Of a DNA stretch of 48,961 bases, positions 18,780 through 27,225 are shown in pieces. The stretch is taken from the NCBI GenBank assembly GCA_003671275.1, contig QWPB01000045.1, positions 1 through 48,961 on the forward strand. The letters run 5' to 3'. Numbering within the stretch: position 1 is the stretch's first letter; each line of letters begins with the position of its first letter. The notes under the pieces are model-generated. The model was not told the origin of the DNA and did not search any database. It was given only the letters and a program-made list of their open reading frames with translations. The translations under genes were made by a program, and so were the position numbers. Source of the stretch: Planctomycetota bacterium. Lineage in GTDB: Bacteria; Planctomycetota; Planctomycetia; Planctomycetales; Planctomycetaceae.

Positions 18780-20189
18780 TCACAGGGACAGATGGAAAAC
18801 GTTGACGACATTCGGGAGCAGGATCGCCTGTCCGTCGTAGTCCACAGCTGCGGAAGTTGACACCTCCACGGTGGTGTTCAAGGTCAGCACGGCGACGCGG
18901 GGGTCGACGGTTTTGTCGTAGGAGTTGACCTTCTGAATACGGTACCAGTGGCCATTCTCGGCATCGAAGACGAAGTTCCCTTCCTTGACCAGCGGATCGC
19001 CGCCTTCACGGGATGCAGGCCAGGTCAGGGTGGCTGACTGGCTGCCGAACTCGGCGGTGATCGCCTCTTCGTCCAGCGGGTTAAACGACCGGTTGAAGAA
19101 GATCACGCAGTCGACTTCCGCCTGCCCCTGGGGGCCGCGACGGACGGTCATCATCCATGAATACCGGGCTTCAAAGGCATCCATCCGGACGGTCCCGATT
19201 TCGGTGAGTGACAACTGGTCGAAATCGGTGGGCAGGGTGCCCGTAAAGGCCACCTGATTGTTGGGCAGAGCCGCGCTGGTCGTTGGGTCGATCGGCAGCG
19301 TGTAAGCCCGCAACCCGTTTTCAGCGAGGAAAATCACCCGTCCCGGGGTCGTGCCATTGACGCGGCGCGATTCGCTGACATCGATGTTGTTTTCGAAGGT
19401 CACGATGTTCCCCGCGATCGACACCGGTAGCTCGGCATCCAGCACGGGATACCAGGTGTCCCGTGACAGGAACAACTCGCGAGCCTGAGCTTGAGTCAGC
19501 TGGCTGTGGATGCGGTCCAGAAGACCAGTGTTCGGAGTCGACACGTTGTAACCCAGGCGGTCGCGGTAGTTGGTCGAGAGAGCATTCATCTCATACCAGC
19601 CGAGCGGGTCCACGATGTAGGCGGACCAGGTGGGATTCGCGGGATAGCGGCTATGAGAGTACGCAGTCCAGGTCAGCGAGCCATCGGTGACCTGCCGCTG
19701 AACCAGTGCAGGAGCCGAGAATCCTGTCCCGTTGGGCACGTTGTATCCACCGACACCCGCTGTGGTGGTCCAGCCAAACCGGTCCCGCCAGGTAGGCTCG
19801 ATCTGGGATGAGTTCGTCGGTCCGGCGGGGGCCACGTACAGCAGATTGGTCGCGGGCAGCAAACGCCCGGGAGTCGGTCGCGGAGTGACCCAGTTGTTGG
19901 TGACCGTCGTTCCAGCCGTCGGGTAGGGCGTGGTGGCCCCGTAGGACGTACCCGGTTGCCAGACGGGGGCGCCCACGATCAATCGTGGATTCGCCATGAT
20001 CAGATCGCGAGCATTCTCCTCGACGATCTTGGCATTGGTCAGCTGGCTGGCCTTGATCGAACGGATGATCGAGATGGGGAACAGCGTGAAGATAGAGGTA
20101 ACGCCGATTCCCATGACGAGCAGTGCCATCAGCACTTCGACCAGGGTGGCGCCCCGACGGGCGAGCGGGCTTAGCGGACGGGAGATCAT
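18780..20189 (-). CDS. GspI/PilV-like pseudopilin, oversized
   Basis: 469 residues; AAGGAG lies 5 bases before the ATG. The prepilin signal is RRG13-A14TLVEVLMALLVMGIG, with Ala instead of Phe/Met at +1 and Glu at +5, followed by GVTSIFTLFPISIIRSIKASQLTNAKIVEENARDL. The VEVLMALLVMGIG run is characteristic of GspI/PilV. GspI is normally about 120 residues, so the C-terminal 430 residues form a large extra domain rich in beta-type sequence with no known motif. Its start overlaps the stop of the GspH-like gene by four bases (ATGA), so the two are translationally coupled. Confidence 0.85.
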   Translation of the reverse strand: MISRPLSPLARRGATLVEVLMALLVMGIGVTSIFTLFPISIIRSIKASQLTNAKIVEENARDLIMANPRLIVGAPVWQPGTSYGATTPYPTAGTTVTNNWVTPRPTPGRLLPATNLLYVAPAGPTNSSQIEPTWRDRFGWTTTAGVGGYNVPNGTGFSAPALVQRQVTDGSLTWTAYSHSRYPANPTWSAYIVDPLGWYEMNALSTNYRDRLGYNVSTPNTGLLDRIHSQLTQAQARELFLSRDTWYPVLDAELPVSIAGNIVTFENNIDVSESRRVNGTTPGRVIFLAENGLRAYTLPIDPTTSAALPNNQVAFTGTLPTDFDQLSLTEIGTVRMDAFEARYSWMMTVRRGPQGQAEVDCVIFFNRSFNPLDEEAITAEFGSQSATLTWPASREGGDPLVKEGNFVFDAENGHWYRIQKVNSYDKTVDPRVAVLTLNTTVEVSTSAAVDYDGQAILLPNVVNVFHLSL

Positions 20190-21520
20190 TTCGACTCCTT
20201 GCCGCTCACGGCGTAGGCGAAGGGGGTGTCGGCCAGTCGATAGGCATTCGTGCTCGTGCCGTTAACCTGCGAGATCACGCTATTGCCGGTCAGGGGGTAG
20301 ATCGCAATCATCTTGCGTTCCTTGGTCGGGAAGTCCGCTGCCGGGCCGTACGATTCCTGATAATCCCCGGGAACCAGGTATGGCAGGTTGGTCGTGGTGC
20401 TGTCGATTCGCCGCATAACGGGATGGGCGTGGGCCAACTCGACATCCTCAAGGTGCGACATGACGAAATAGAGCGGACCATAGGTGGCAGTGTCGCCGTG
20501 CGCCGTTCCGTTGGGGGCAAACATCAGATCCATTTCGAACGGCCCCGACATGTAAGCTGCGGGGAAGTCAGGGGCGTACTGCCCAGACAGGTCGAGTTGA
20601 CCGCTGCCATCAAGGTCTTCGCCGCTGTCCAGCGTCGCGTCATGATCCGCATCCTCGGGCCGTCGCCAGGCGGACGGAATCTGGGAAGCGTCCAGATCGA
20701 TCACGACACCCGGCGGAAAATTCACGGGAGAAGTGTTCGGCAGCGGCTGGGGATCGAGCCGCATCAGGTAGGTGATGGGGGCCGAATTGGAGTATTCATA
20801 GGGGTCCGTATTCGGGGTCGGGGCAGGGACCGTGGTTCGAGCTACTCCCGTATTCCGCTCGCCGCGAGGTTGCATTTGATAAGTCGGTCTCAGGGTATAC
20901 GTACCGGGTAATGGATTGATCGAAGTCATTTCTCCATCCCATGATACGGGATCAGCATCCCATGTGGCCCCGACGGGAACCTGGTTCAGATAACCGACTC
21001 CCGTGGCGGTATCGATATTCGTAATGTTGTACCAGCGCCCCGTGTGGTCCGCCGGAATTCGAATGCGTGCGGTCGTTCCGATCAGTCCATCGGTGCTGAG
21101 CGAGGTCCAGTCCCCCGATTGCTCGCACACGATCCGACAGATGCGCTGAGTGGTGGCTCCGTCGAACTCGCGATCCGACGGGGCGATCTGCACACGCACC
21201 GTGCCCGTGTGGTAACCCGCCGGGCCGATGTATTGCAGCGCTGAGACCACTCGGCGATTGTTCGGATCGAGTACCAGCCGGACGCCACGCGGTTCACCCG
21301 ACTTGGAGGCCCGGCTCTTGGCACCGTTGATGACCGCCTGGATCTGCCGCACTCCGGCGTTGACCTTGTCTCGCGTTGAGGTCTTAAACGCCGACAGCGA
21401 GATCGCCGCCAGAACGATAAAGATCGAGATCGAAACCAGCAGTTCCACCAGTGTGAAACCGCTTCGTTGAGATCGATTTCGACGCAGCCCAGGGCTGCGG
21501 TGAACACGCTGAAGTGTCAT
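20186..21520 (-). CDS. GspH/FimT-like pseudopilin, oversized
   Basis: 444 residues. Prepilin signal: QRSG21-F22TLVELLVSISIFIVLAAISLSAF, Glu at +5. The following VNAGVRQIQAVINGAKSRASKSGEPRGVRLVLD is typical of GspH/FimT (helix, then a first strand with an A-x-SRA-x-K pattern). The usual length is about 170. It carries a calcium-loop-like insert (EDADHDATLDSGEDLDGSG, about residues 286-304) closely resembling that in the GspJ-like protein. The start overlaps the preceding pseudopilin stop (ATGA), and the end overlaps the GspI-like start (ATGA). Confidence 0.87.
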   Translation of the reverse strand: MTLQRVHRSPGLRRNRSQRSGFTLVELLVSISIFIVLAAISLSAFKTSTRDKVNAGVRQIQAVINGAKSRASKSGEPRGVRLVLDPNNRRVVSALQYIGPAGYHTGTVRVQIAPSDREFDGATTQRICRIVCEQSGDWTSLSTDGLIGTTARIRIPADHTGRWYNITNIDTATGVGYLNQVPVGATWDADPVSWDGEMTSINPLPGTYTLRPTYQMQPRGERNTGVARTTVPAPTPNTDPYEYSNSAPITYLMRLDPQPLPNTSPVNFPPGVVIDLDASQIPSAWRRPEDADHDATLDSGEDLDGSGQLDLSGQYAPDFPAAYMSGPFEMDLMFAPNGTAHGDTATYGPLYFVMSHLEDVELAHAHPVMRRIDSTTTNLPYLVPGDYQESYGPAADFPTKERKMIAIYPLTGNSVISQVNGTSTNAYRLADTPFAYAVSGKESK

Positions 21521-22755
21521 TGCGGCCCTTTCTGACGATTGGTGATGTTGTCGAAGATTTCGTCTTGAGTGGTGACGAGCCCGAGGTGAGCATGTGGAGA
21601 CGATGTGTCATTCGGCAGTGCAATCCCCAGCGACTCATCGGGGCCCGATGAGATAATCATCGGGACGTGGTAGCGATCAGGATCGTGGTAAATCGCCATC
21701 GGAAATGGAGCGGCATTCGAAACGATAAACGGTTGCCCCACACGAGTGTGAACAACAACTTGAAGAGAGTTTCTATACTTCAAGTTGAAGTTCGAACCGA
21801 ATTTGGCTCCATTTCGTCTCGTGATCGTTCCAGCGTTGTCATCGGGATCGCGAAACATCGCCCCACGGCTTGCCGTACCTGAATCATGACGCGGTAGCCC
21901 TGAAACGAGCACTGACGCATTCGCATAATCGGTCGCATCGTAGCCCACACCAAATGACGAAGCAGTCCGATTAAACAACCGAGTTGGCCAATTGTAGAAC
22001 TGCAATGGTTTGCCCCATCCGTCAAGCAACTCCAAATTGTCATCGTCATCGGTGTCACCGATGAGGTTTTGGTCAATTGAATCAAGATTCGCGGGAGGAA
22101 GCCCAAAGACATCACCCTTTGTCAGCACAATATAAAGCAGTTCTGAACTCTCAGCCCGATCATCATCACTGACATCAGTCGGGGCCGCATCCCGTGCGGC
22201 CTTATCAAGCTGCTTCCAACTCCCCGGGGCCCAGTCGCTGATGCCACTGTCCCACATTCTAGCGAGCAGGGGAGAATCATCGCGGAGATTTGAGGCCAAT
22301 GAACTGTAGTTATCCAATGTGCCATCAAGCCCATAGAGGTCAATCTCACGCTGAGGAAATGCAGACTTAAAAAGCCACTTGCGAACCAAGACCTCGGCCT
22401 CTTGCTGCTGTATCGCGATTCCATTGCCAGACGCAGGATCGTTGTACCGTGTCACGAACTCTTGAACCCGCTTGCGAAACTCGCGCAGCTCGGGCCGCTG
22501 AGGCAGGTCGGGGTCGGCCAGCGTCATCGATTGCGTGATGTTCTCGAACCCGCGAATGCGTTCATCCAGAATCGTCTGGATGACCTGGATTCCCGTTTTG
22601 GTGGATGCCTCGCGAGCGGCTTTACCGCTCTGGCCAAGCAGCACGAACGACAACCCTGCCAGGATGCCGATGATCGCCATCACCACCAGCAACTCGACGA
22701 GCGAGAACGCGGATCGCGTCGGCTTGGTTCGCAGCTGGGGTTTCTGGGCAAACAT
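21517..22755 (-). CDS. Additional pseudopilin with AT-richer C-terminal part
   Basis: 412 residues. Prepilin signal: RSA16-F17SLVELLVVMAIIGILAGLSFVLL, with Ala (not Gly) before the cleavage site and Glu at +5. After the helix, STKTGIQVIQTILDERIRGFENITQS is predicted helical, as in GspG/PilE-type pilins. The C-terminal part has DTDDDDNLELLDGWGKP (about residues 233-249), which resembles the D-x-W-G-x-P segment of GspG major pseudopilins. This may make it a second GspG-like subunit. The 3' two thirds of the gene (about 21660-22400) is visibly less GC-rich than the 5' part and the neighbours. It follows gspG by 47 bases and overlaps the next gene by 4. Confidence 0.82.
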   Translation of the reverse strand: MFAQKPQLRTKPTRSAFSLVELLVVMAIIGILAGLSFVLLGQSGKAAREASTKTGIQVIQTILDERIRGFENITQSMTLADPDLPQRPELREFRKRVQEFVTRYNDPASGNGIAIQQQEAEVLVRKWLFKSAFPQREIDLYGLDGTLDNYSSLASNLRDDSPLLARMWDSGISDWAPGSWKQLDKAARDAAPTDVSDDDRAESSELLYIVLTKGDVFGLPPANLDSIDQNLIGDTDDDDNLELLDGWGKPLQFYNWPTRLFNRTASSFGVGYDATDYANASVLVSGLPRHDSGTASRGAMFRDPDDNAGTITRRNGAKFGSNFNLKYRNSLQVVVHTRVGQPFIVSNAAPFPMAIYHDPDRYHVPMIISSGPDESLGIALPNDTSSPHAHLGLVTTQDEIFDNITNRQKGPQ

Positions 22756-22802
22756 GAACGGGAAGCTCCAGTCAAAGGGCGGGTCGTAATGCGACGCGGG
22801 GA

Positions 22803-23801
22803 CTACTCCAGACGCCCGGTCTTGAAGCTGGTGATGTTGTCCCGTTCGGTTTCCCGTCCGACGGGCAGGGTGTTGTCATACACACCGCCCGTGCCGTATT
22901 CGCCATCGAAACCGGGCGAGATCAGCTGGAAGGTGTTTTCGCTGTAGGGTGTTCCACTAGGTTTGGTGTAAACCGAGATGAAGGTCGAGCCGATTCCAAC
23001 GGGCAGGTCGGCTGCGCGATAGCCTTTGCCTTCATAGGCACTGGCATAGATGAACGGCTTGGTCTGGCCGGGGATGGAATCAAGCCATTCGGGCATGCCA
23101 TCCGGATCGGCGGTGCCGTTGTCGTCATCCAGGTTGACCAGCCGCGTGATTTCCATGAACGGTCCGACCCGTGAGCCCCCTCGAGCAAACGGGTTGGTGG
23201 GATTCACCGAGAAGCCTCGCGGTTCCCAGTAATCCACCGCGTCGCCGGCGGAGGGCGTGGAGTGGTTGGCATCGACCGGGGCGGTGCGAACCGTTCCCGT
23301 GTTGTCGACGACATTGGTCGAGCAGACGCCTCCCAGGAAGAAGGTCAGGCATTCGGCCCCTTGCAGTTCCAGAATGTCGGTCGAATCGCCATCACCATTG
23401 ATGTCCCGATCCGCTGCCCCCGTGAAGTCAAACTGCGGCCAGATCTGACGCAGATAGGAACGGCTGCGAGTGGCATCCGCCGCAGTCCAGTTGTGATTGG
23501 AGGGGACAGCGGGCGTGGCGGACCAGTGACTGCCTTCTTCGAAGAGGACGATCTTGCTGGGCGGTTCGATGCCGTACTTCAGTTTGAAGTCCTGGATGGC
23601 TTTTTCGATGTTTTTCATTTCCGTCACGACGGCGGTGACCTGGGCGGCCTGCTTGGCTCCCATGACGCCGGGCAGGAGGAATCCCGCCAGAATCCCAATA
23701 ATGACGATCACCACCATCAGTTCGATCAGCGAGAACGCCCGCCGGAGCCCCGCCCGGTTCGACGAACACGAGGGACGCAAATGTGAGGGAGACCGAAACA
23801 T
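22803..23801 (-). CDS. gspG: GspG-like major pseudopilin
   Basis: 332 residues from the ATG at 23801 with AGGAG 6 bases upstream. Prepilin signal: LRRA22-F23SLIELMVVIVIIGILAGFLLPGV, with Ala at -1 and Glu at +5; this is the GspG-type helix. Next comes QVTAVVTEMKNIEKAIQDFKLKYG, the classic GspG post-helix sequence. Two acidic loops, DRDINGDGDSTD (about 128-139) and DDDNGTADPDGMPEW, could bind calcium; proteobacterial GspG also needs calcium. At 332 residues it is more than twice normal size. Preceded by a 229-base spacer with a candidate sigma-54 promoter, consistent with separate, higher expression of the major subunit. Confidence 0.88.
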   Translation of the reverse strand: MFRSPSHLRPSCSSNRAGLRRAFSLIELMVVIVIIGILAGFLLPGVMGAKQAAQVTAVVTEMKNIEKAIQDFKLKYGIEPPSKIVLFEEGSHWSATPAVPSNHNWTAADATRSRSYLRQIWPQFDFTGAADRDINGDGDSTDILELQGAECLTFFLGGVCSTNVVDNTGTVRTAPVDANHSTPSAGDAVDYWEPRGFSVNPTNPFARGGSRVGPFMEITRLVNLDDDNGTADPDGMPEWLDSIPGQTKPFIYASAYEGKGYRAADLPVGIGSTFISVYTKPSGTPYSENTFQLISPGFDGEYGTGGVYDNTLPVGRETERDNITSFKTGRLE

Positions 23802-23978
23802 GGGAAACTCCTGCGCTGGGGACGGGCCGGATCGACCCGTCAGAAACCAACTTCGTGAGTGGAGAAGGGGTGTATCATTTTGCAGCACCCCCTGTGTTTG
23901 ACTCTGCCGGATGTGAATGAGATTTTTGTCTCGTTCTGAACCGACTTACGTCAAACCTGAACTCCAGAAGAGGAACAT

Positions 23979-23995
23979 CGCACCTGCTGTGCCAG
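23979..23995 (-). promoter_or_regulatory. Candidate sigma-54 (-24/-12) promoter for the major pseudopilin gene
   Basis: On the minus strand this reads CTGGCACAGCAGGTGCG. The -24 element TGGCAC is perfect, GG and GC are separated by exactly 10 bases, and the -12 element is GTGC against TTGC. Transcription would start near 23968, giving a leader of about 167 bases before the ATG at 23801. sigma-54 control of pilin genes is well known in Pseudomonas, Geobacter and Myxococcus; its use here is inference. Confidence 0.45.
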
Positions 23996-24019
23996 CGAAC
24001 CAAATTCTGGCTCGCTGGC
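23991..24019 (-). terminator. Stem-loop after the gspF gene
   Basis: Perfect 8-bp stem (GCCAGCGA 23991-23998 / TCGCTGGC 24012-24019) with a 13-base loop that can form an inner 3-bp stem, 11 bases past the gspF stop at 24031. No T-run follows, so intrinsic termination is doubtful. One arm overlaps the -24 element of the candidate sigma-54 promoter. Confidence 0.4.
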
Positions 24020-24030
24020 GACCGTTTGGC

Positions 24031-25284
24031 CTAGGAAAGCTCGTTGAGCAGCTTCACCAAGGGGAGAAACAGGGCGATCACGATAAAACCGACGATGATT
24101 CCGAGCACCACCGTCATGATCGGTTCGAGGAGGTTCACCAAGCCTTCGATGAGGACGGACACTTCCTCCTCATAGACGTCGGCGACCTTGTAGAGCATGT
24201 TGTCGAGGGCCCCGGTTTCTTCACCCACGTCGACCATATTCACGACCAGATCGTCGGTGATGCGGGTTTCCTTCAGGGGCACCGCCATGGTTTCCCCTTC
24301 ACGAATCGAGTTCTGGATATGCTCGAACGCCTTGCGGAAGACTTCGTTCCCCGCCGTATCACGGGCGATGGCCAGAGCTTCCAGAATCGGCACTCCGGAA
24401 GCGATCAGCGTTCCCAGGGTTCGAGCGGTTCGGGCGACTGTCGATTTCGACAGGATAGCCCCCAGCAGGGGTATTTTTAAGGCGATTCGGTCCATGATGT
24501 AGGCCCCGGTCTTGTTCTTCTTGATGATCATGATCAGCAAGTAGAACCCGAGGGGCACCGTCGGGATCAGATACCAGTATTTCACCACGCTATCGCTCAT
24601 CTTGATGAGCAGTTCCGTGATGCCGGGCAGAGTCACGCCGAAGCCTTCAAAGATTTCTTTGAACTTCGGGATGATGAAGTACATGATGCCGCCCACGATC
24701 ACGCCGGCGACCAGCAGCACCGCTGCCGGGTAGATCATCGCCCCCTGAACTTTACGTTTCAGGCTCTGGGACTTTTCCTTGAACTCGGCCAGACGCTGGA
24801 GAATGACTTCCAGGGCCCCGCCCGCCTCCCCGGCTTTCACCATGTTCACGTACAGGTTGTCGAAGGCCTTGGGCTGTTTGGCCATGGCTTCCGACAGGGT
24901 GTTTCCAGACTCGACATCCTCGATGACCCCCATCAGGGAGTTCTTCAAGGGGCCCGGCTTGGCTTGTGTTTCCAGAATGCGGAGGCTGCGAAGGATCGGC
25001 AATCCGGCGTCCTGCAGCGTCGACAGCTGGCGGGTGAAGGTGCACAACTGCTTGGCTTTGACCTTGCCGAAGGCGAATGCACGTTTTTTGCGGGGACCGG
25101 ACCGGGCATCGGCCTTGGTCTTTTCCTTGTCTTTCTTCTTGCCTTTGGCCTGCTCCGTGATCTTGGTCACGAAGAAGCCTTTCTCTCGGATTCTGGATTG
25201 GGCTTCCTGCTCAGACCCCGCGTCGATGGTGTCTTTGATTTCGAGGCCGGTGTTGTCCATCGCCTCGTATTTGTAGCTGGGCAT
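24031..25284 (-). CDS. pilC: Type IV pilus / type II secretion inner-membrane platform protein PilC/GspF
   Basis: 417 residues, near the family's usual 400. The N-terminus MPSYKYEAMDNTGLEIKDTIDAGS is typical of PilC/GspF. A charged Lys-rich linker (about 47-70) precedes two T2SSF repeats: the first with FTRQLSTLQDAGLPILRSLRIL and KAGEAGGALEVILQRLA, the second with RTLGTLIASGVPILEALAIA and VDVGEETGALDNMLYKVAD. Three membrane segments are visible (about 178-200, 237-257, 386-408). It would anchor the assembly and retraction ATPases and pull pilins from the membrane. It is the only platform protein in the locus, shared by three ATPases. A small hairpin overlaps its ribosome-binding site. Confidence 0.95.
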   Translation of the reverse strand: MPSYKYEAMDNTGLEIKDTIDAGSEQEAQSRIREKGFFVTKITEQAKGKKKDKEKTKADARSGPRKKRAFAFGKVKAKQLCTFTRQLSTLQDAGLPILRSLRILETQAKPGPLKNSLMGVIEDVESGNTLSEAMAKQPKAFDNLYVNMVKAGEAGGALEVILQRLAEFKEKSQSLKRKVQGAMIYPAAVLLVAGVIVGGIMYFIIPKFKEIFEGFGVTLPGITELLIKMSDSVVKYWYLIPTVPLGFYLLIMIIKKNKTGAYIMDRIALKIPLLGAILSKSTVARTARTLGTLIASGVPILEALAIARDTAGNEVFRKAFEHIQNSIREGETMAVPLKETRITDDLVVNMVDVGEETGALDNMLYKVADVYEEEVSVLIEGLVNLLEPIMTVVLGIIVGFIVIALFLPLVKLLNELS

Positions 25285-25293
25285 CGGGTCTCT

Positions 25294-25307
25294 CCTCGAT
25301 CACGAGG
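25294..25307 (-). promoter_or_regulatory. Hairpin overlapping the gspF/pilC ribosome-binding site
   Basis: CCTCG and CGAGG form a 5-bp stem with a 4-base loop. On the minus strand the second arm is the CGAGG that begins the SD (GAGGAGAG) ahead of the ATG at 25284. It could modestly limit PilC translation; the stem is short and may be fortuitous. Confidence 0.25.
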
Positions 25308-25398
25308 TCCGTCAGAATCAGGGCGGGGGCAGAGGACACAGACAAGAACTGGCCATTCACCAGTGTTCGTCACAATTCACGGAACGTCAACCCGAGGG

Positions 25399-27114
25399 TC
25401 ATCCGTCTTCTTCCATGACGGTTTCGCGGACCACCTCGTCGATGGTCGAGATTCCGTCGAAGATCAATTTCAGACCAGATTCACGCAGGGTGGTCATTCC
25501 CTGGCTGCGGGCCAGATTGCGCATATCGTCGACCGACGCATCCGACGAAATCATGTCGCGGATGTCGTCGTTCATGTCGAGCAACTCGTACATCCCGCAA
25601 CGCCCCTTGTAGCCCGAGTTGTTGCACCGCTGGCATCCCTTACCGTAGTAGAACTTGTACTTGCGGGCCTGCTCGACGGGCAGTTGGAGTTCCAGCAGCA
25701 GTTCATCCGAGGGGTCAAACTGGGTGCGGCACTGGACGCAGATTTTCCGCACCAGCCGTTGAGCGAGGATCGCCTCGACGGTGGCTGTAATGAGGAAGGT
25801 GGGCACCCCCATGTCCCGCAGACGGGTGATCGCTGACGGAGCATCGTTCGTGTGCAGCGTGCTGAATACCAAGTGACCCGTCAGGGAGCTTTGTACAGCG
25901 ATTTCCGCAGTTTCGTAGTCGCGGATTTCGCCAACCAGAATCACGTCCGGGTCGTGTCGCAAAATGGCCCGCAGGGCCGCCGCGAAGGTCACGTCAATTT
26001 CGCTGTTGATCGGCACCTGAATGATCCCCTCGATGTCGTATTCGATGGGGTCTTCGGTCGTAATGATCTTGGTTTCGATGTCGTTCAGCTCGTTGAGGGC
26101 TGAATAGAGCGTCGTCGTCTTGCCCGAGCCGGTGGGACCCGTCACCAGCACGATGCCGTGGGGCCGGTGAATCGTCTTGCGGAATAGCGATAGCGTGCTC
26201 GGGTCCATCCCGATCTTGTTCAGGTCCAACTGGACCACGGTCCGGTCCAGCACTCGCATGACGACCGATTCGCCGAACATGGTCGGCAACACGCTCACTC
26301 GCAGGTCGACGGGGCTGCCCCCCACGTTGAGTTCAATACGACCGTCCTGCGGCAGGCGGCGTTCGGCGATGTCGAGATTCGCCATCACTTTGACGCGGCT
26401 GACGATGGCGGTCGCCAGGTGGCGGGGGGGCGGGACCATCTCATACAGCACGCCGTCGGCCCGGACGCGAATCTTGAACTCATCTTCGAACGGTTCGAAG
26501 TGGATGTCCGACGCCTGGTCCTTGATCGCCAGCAGCATCACCATGTTGAGCAGCTTGCGGATCGGGTGCGAGTCCATGTACTCGTCGGCCAGATCGATAG
26601 CCCCCTGCTTGGTGTTGGCCGCGAGGGAACCATTTTCCGGCATCGCTTCGAGGCCCGCGATCACGTCCTCGATGCTGTCTTCTTTGGCGGCGTAATACTT
26701 CGTAATGGCGGCTTCCACGGCGGCCAGGCTGGAGACGGCCCCCCGGACTTCCATGCCGATGAAATTGCGGAGATCGTCCAGGGCTCCGACGTTCTGCGGG
26801 TCGGCCATGGCCACGGTCAGCACGCCATCTCGCATCGAGATCGGCATGATCTTGTAGACCTCGGCCATGGTGGAGGGCACAAGGTCGATCACTTTGGGGG
26901 GGATGTTGGTTTCGGCCAGATTGACAACGGGCATCCCCCACTGTTCGGCCAGTGCCTCCGTCAACTGATCATTGTTGATCAGTCCCATCTTAATGGCGAC
27001 CTGCCCCAGGATCTCACCGGGGCTTTGCTTCTGCTCTTCCAGGACGTCCCAGAGTTGATCCTCGGACATATATCCGAGATCGACGAGAATCTGACCGATA
27101 CGACGCTGGGGCAT
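25399..27114 (-). CDS. pilB: PilB/GspE-type assembly ATPase with MshEN N-terminal domain
   Basis: 571 residues. N-terminus: two tandem MshEN-type motifs, RRIGQILVDLGYMSEDQLWDV (about 4-24) and EILGQVAIKMGLINNDQL (about 34-51), the arrangement that binds cyclic di-GMP in MshE-like ATPases. The ATPase core has GPTGSGKTTTLYSALNEL (Walker A about 325-332), the Asp box TEDPIEYDIEGIIQ, Walker B ILVGEIRDYET and the His box TGHLVFSTLHTNDA. A tetra-cysteine zinc site follows (ICVQC about 456-460 and GCQRC about 490-494). This is a hexameric cytosolic motor powering pseudopilin or pilin assembly through PilC. An AGGTGG SD precedes the start. Confidence 0.95.
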   Translation of the reverse strand: MPQRRIGQILVDLGYMSEDQLWDVLEEQKQSPGEILGQVAIKMGLINNDQLTEALAEQWGMPVVNLAETNIPPKVIDLVPSTMAEVYKIMPISMRDGVLTVAMADPQNVGALDDLRNFIGMEVRGAVSSLAAVEAAITKYYAAKEDSIEDVIAGLEAMPENGSLAANTKQGAIDLADEYMDSHPIRKLLNMVMLLAIKDQASDIHFEPFEDEFKIRVRADGVLYEMVPPPRHLATAIVSRVKVMANLDIAERRLPQDGRIELNVGGSPVDLRVSVLPTMFGESVVMRVLDRTVVQLDLNKIGMDPSTLSLFRKTIHRPHGIVLVTGPTGSGKTTTLYSALNELNDIETKIITTEDPIEYDIEGIIQVPINSEIDVTFAAALRAILRHDPDVILVGEIRDYETAEIAVQSSLTGHLVFSTLHTNDAPSAITRLRDMGVPTFLITATVEAILAQRLVRKICVQCRTQFDPSDELLLELQLPVEQARKYKFYYGKGCQRCNNSGYKGRCGMYELLDMNDDIRDMISSDASVDDMRNLARSQGMTTLRESGLKLIFDGISTIDEVVRETVMEEDG

Positions 27115-27225
27115 GGGCCACCTGTGGAGGCGAACAACCGATCAATCGGCGACGCGGTGGAATGGACGGGAAGTCAGGGCTGCAATATACGAGTGGGCGG
27201 TCCGGACGAGTCTGCGGAAGTGAGA

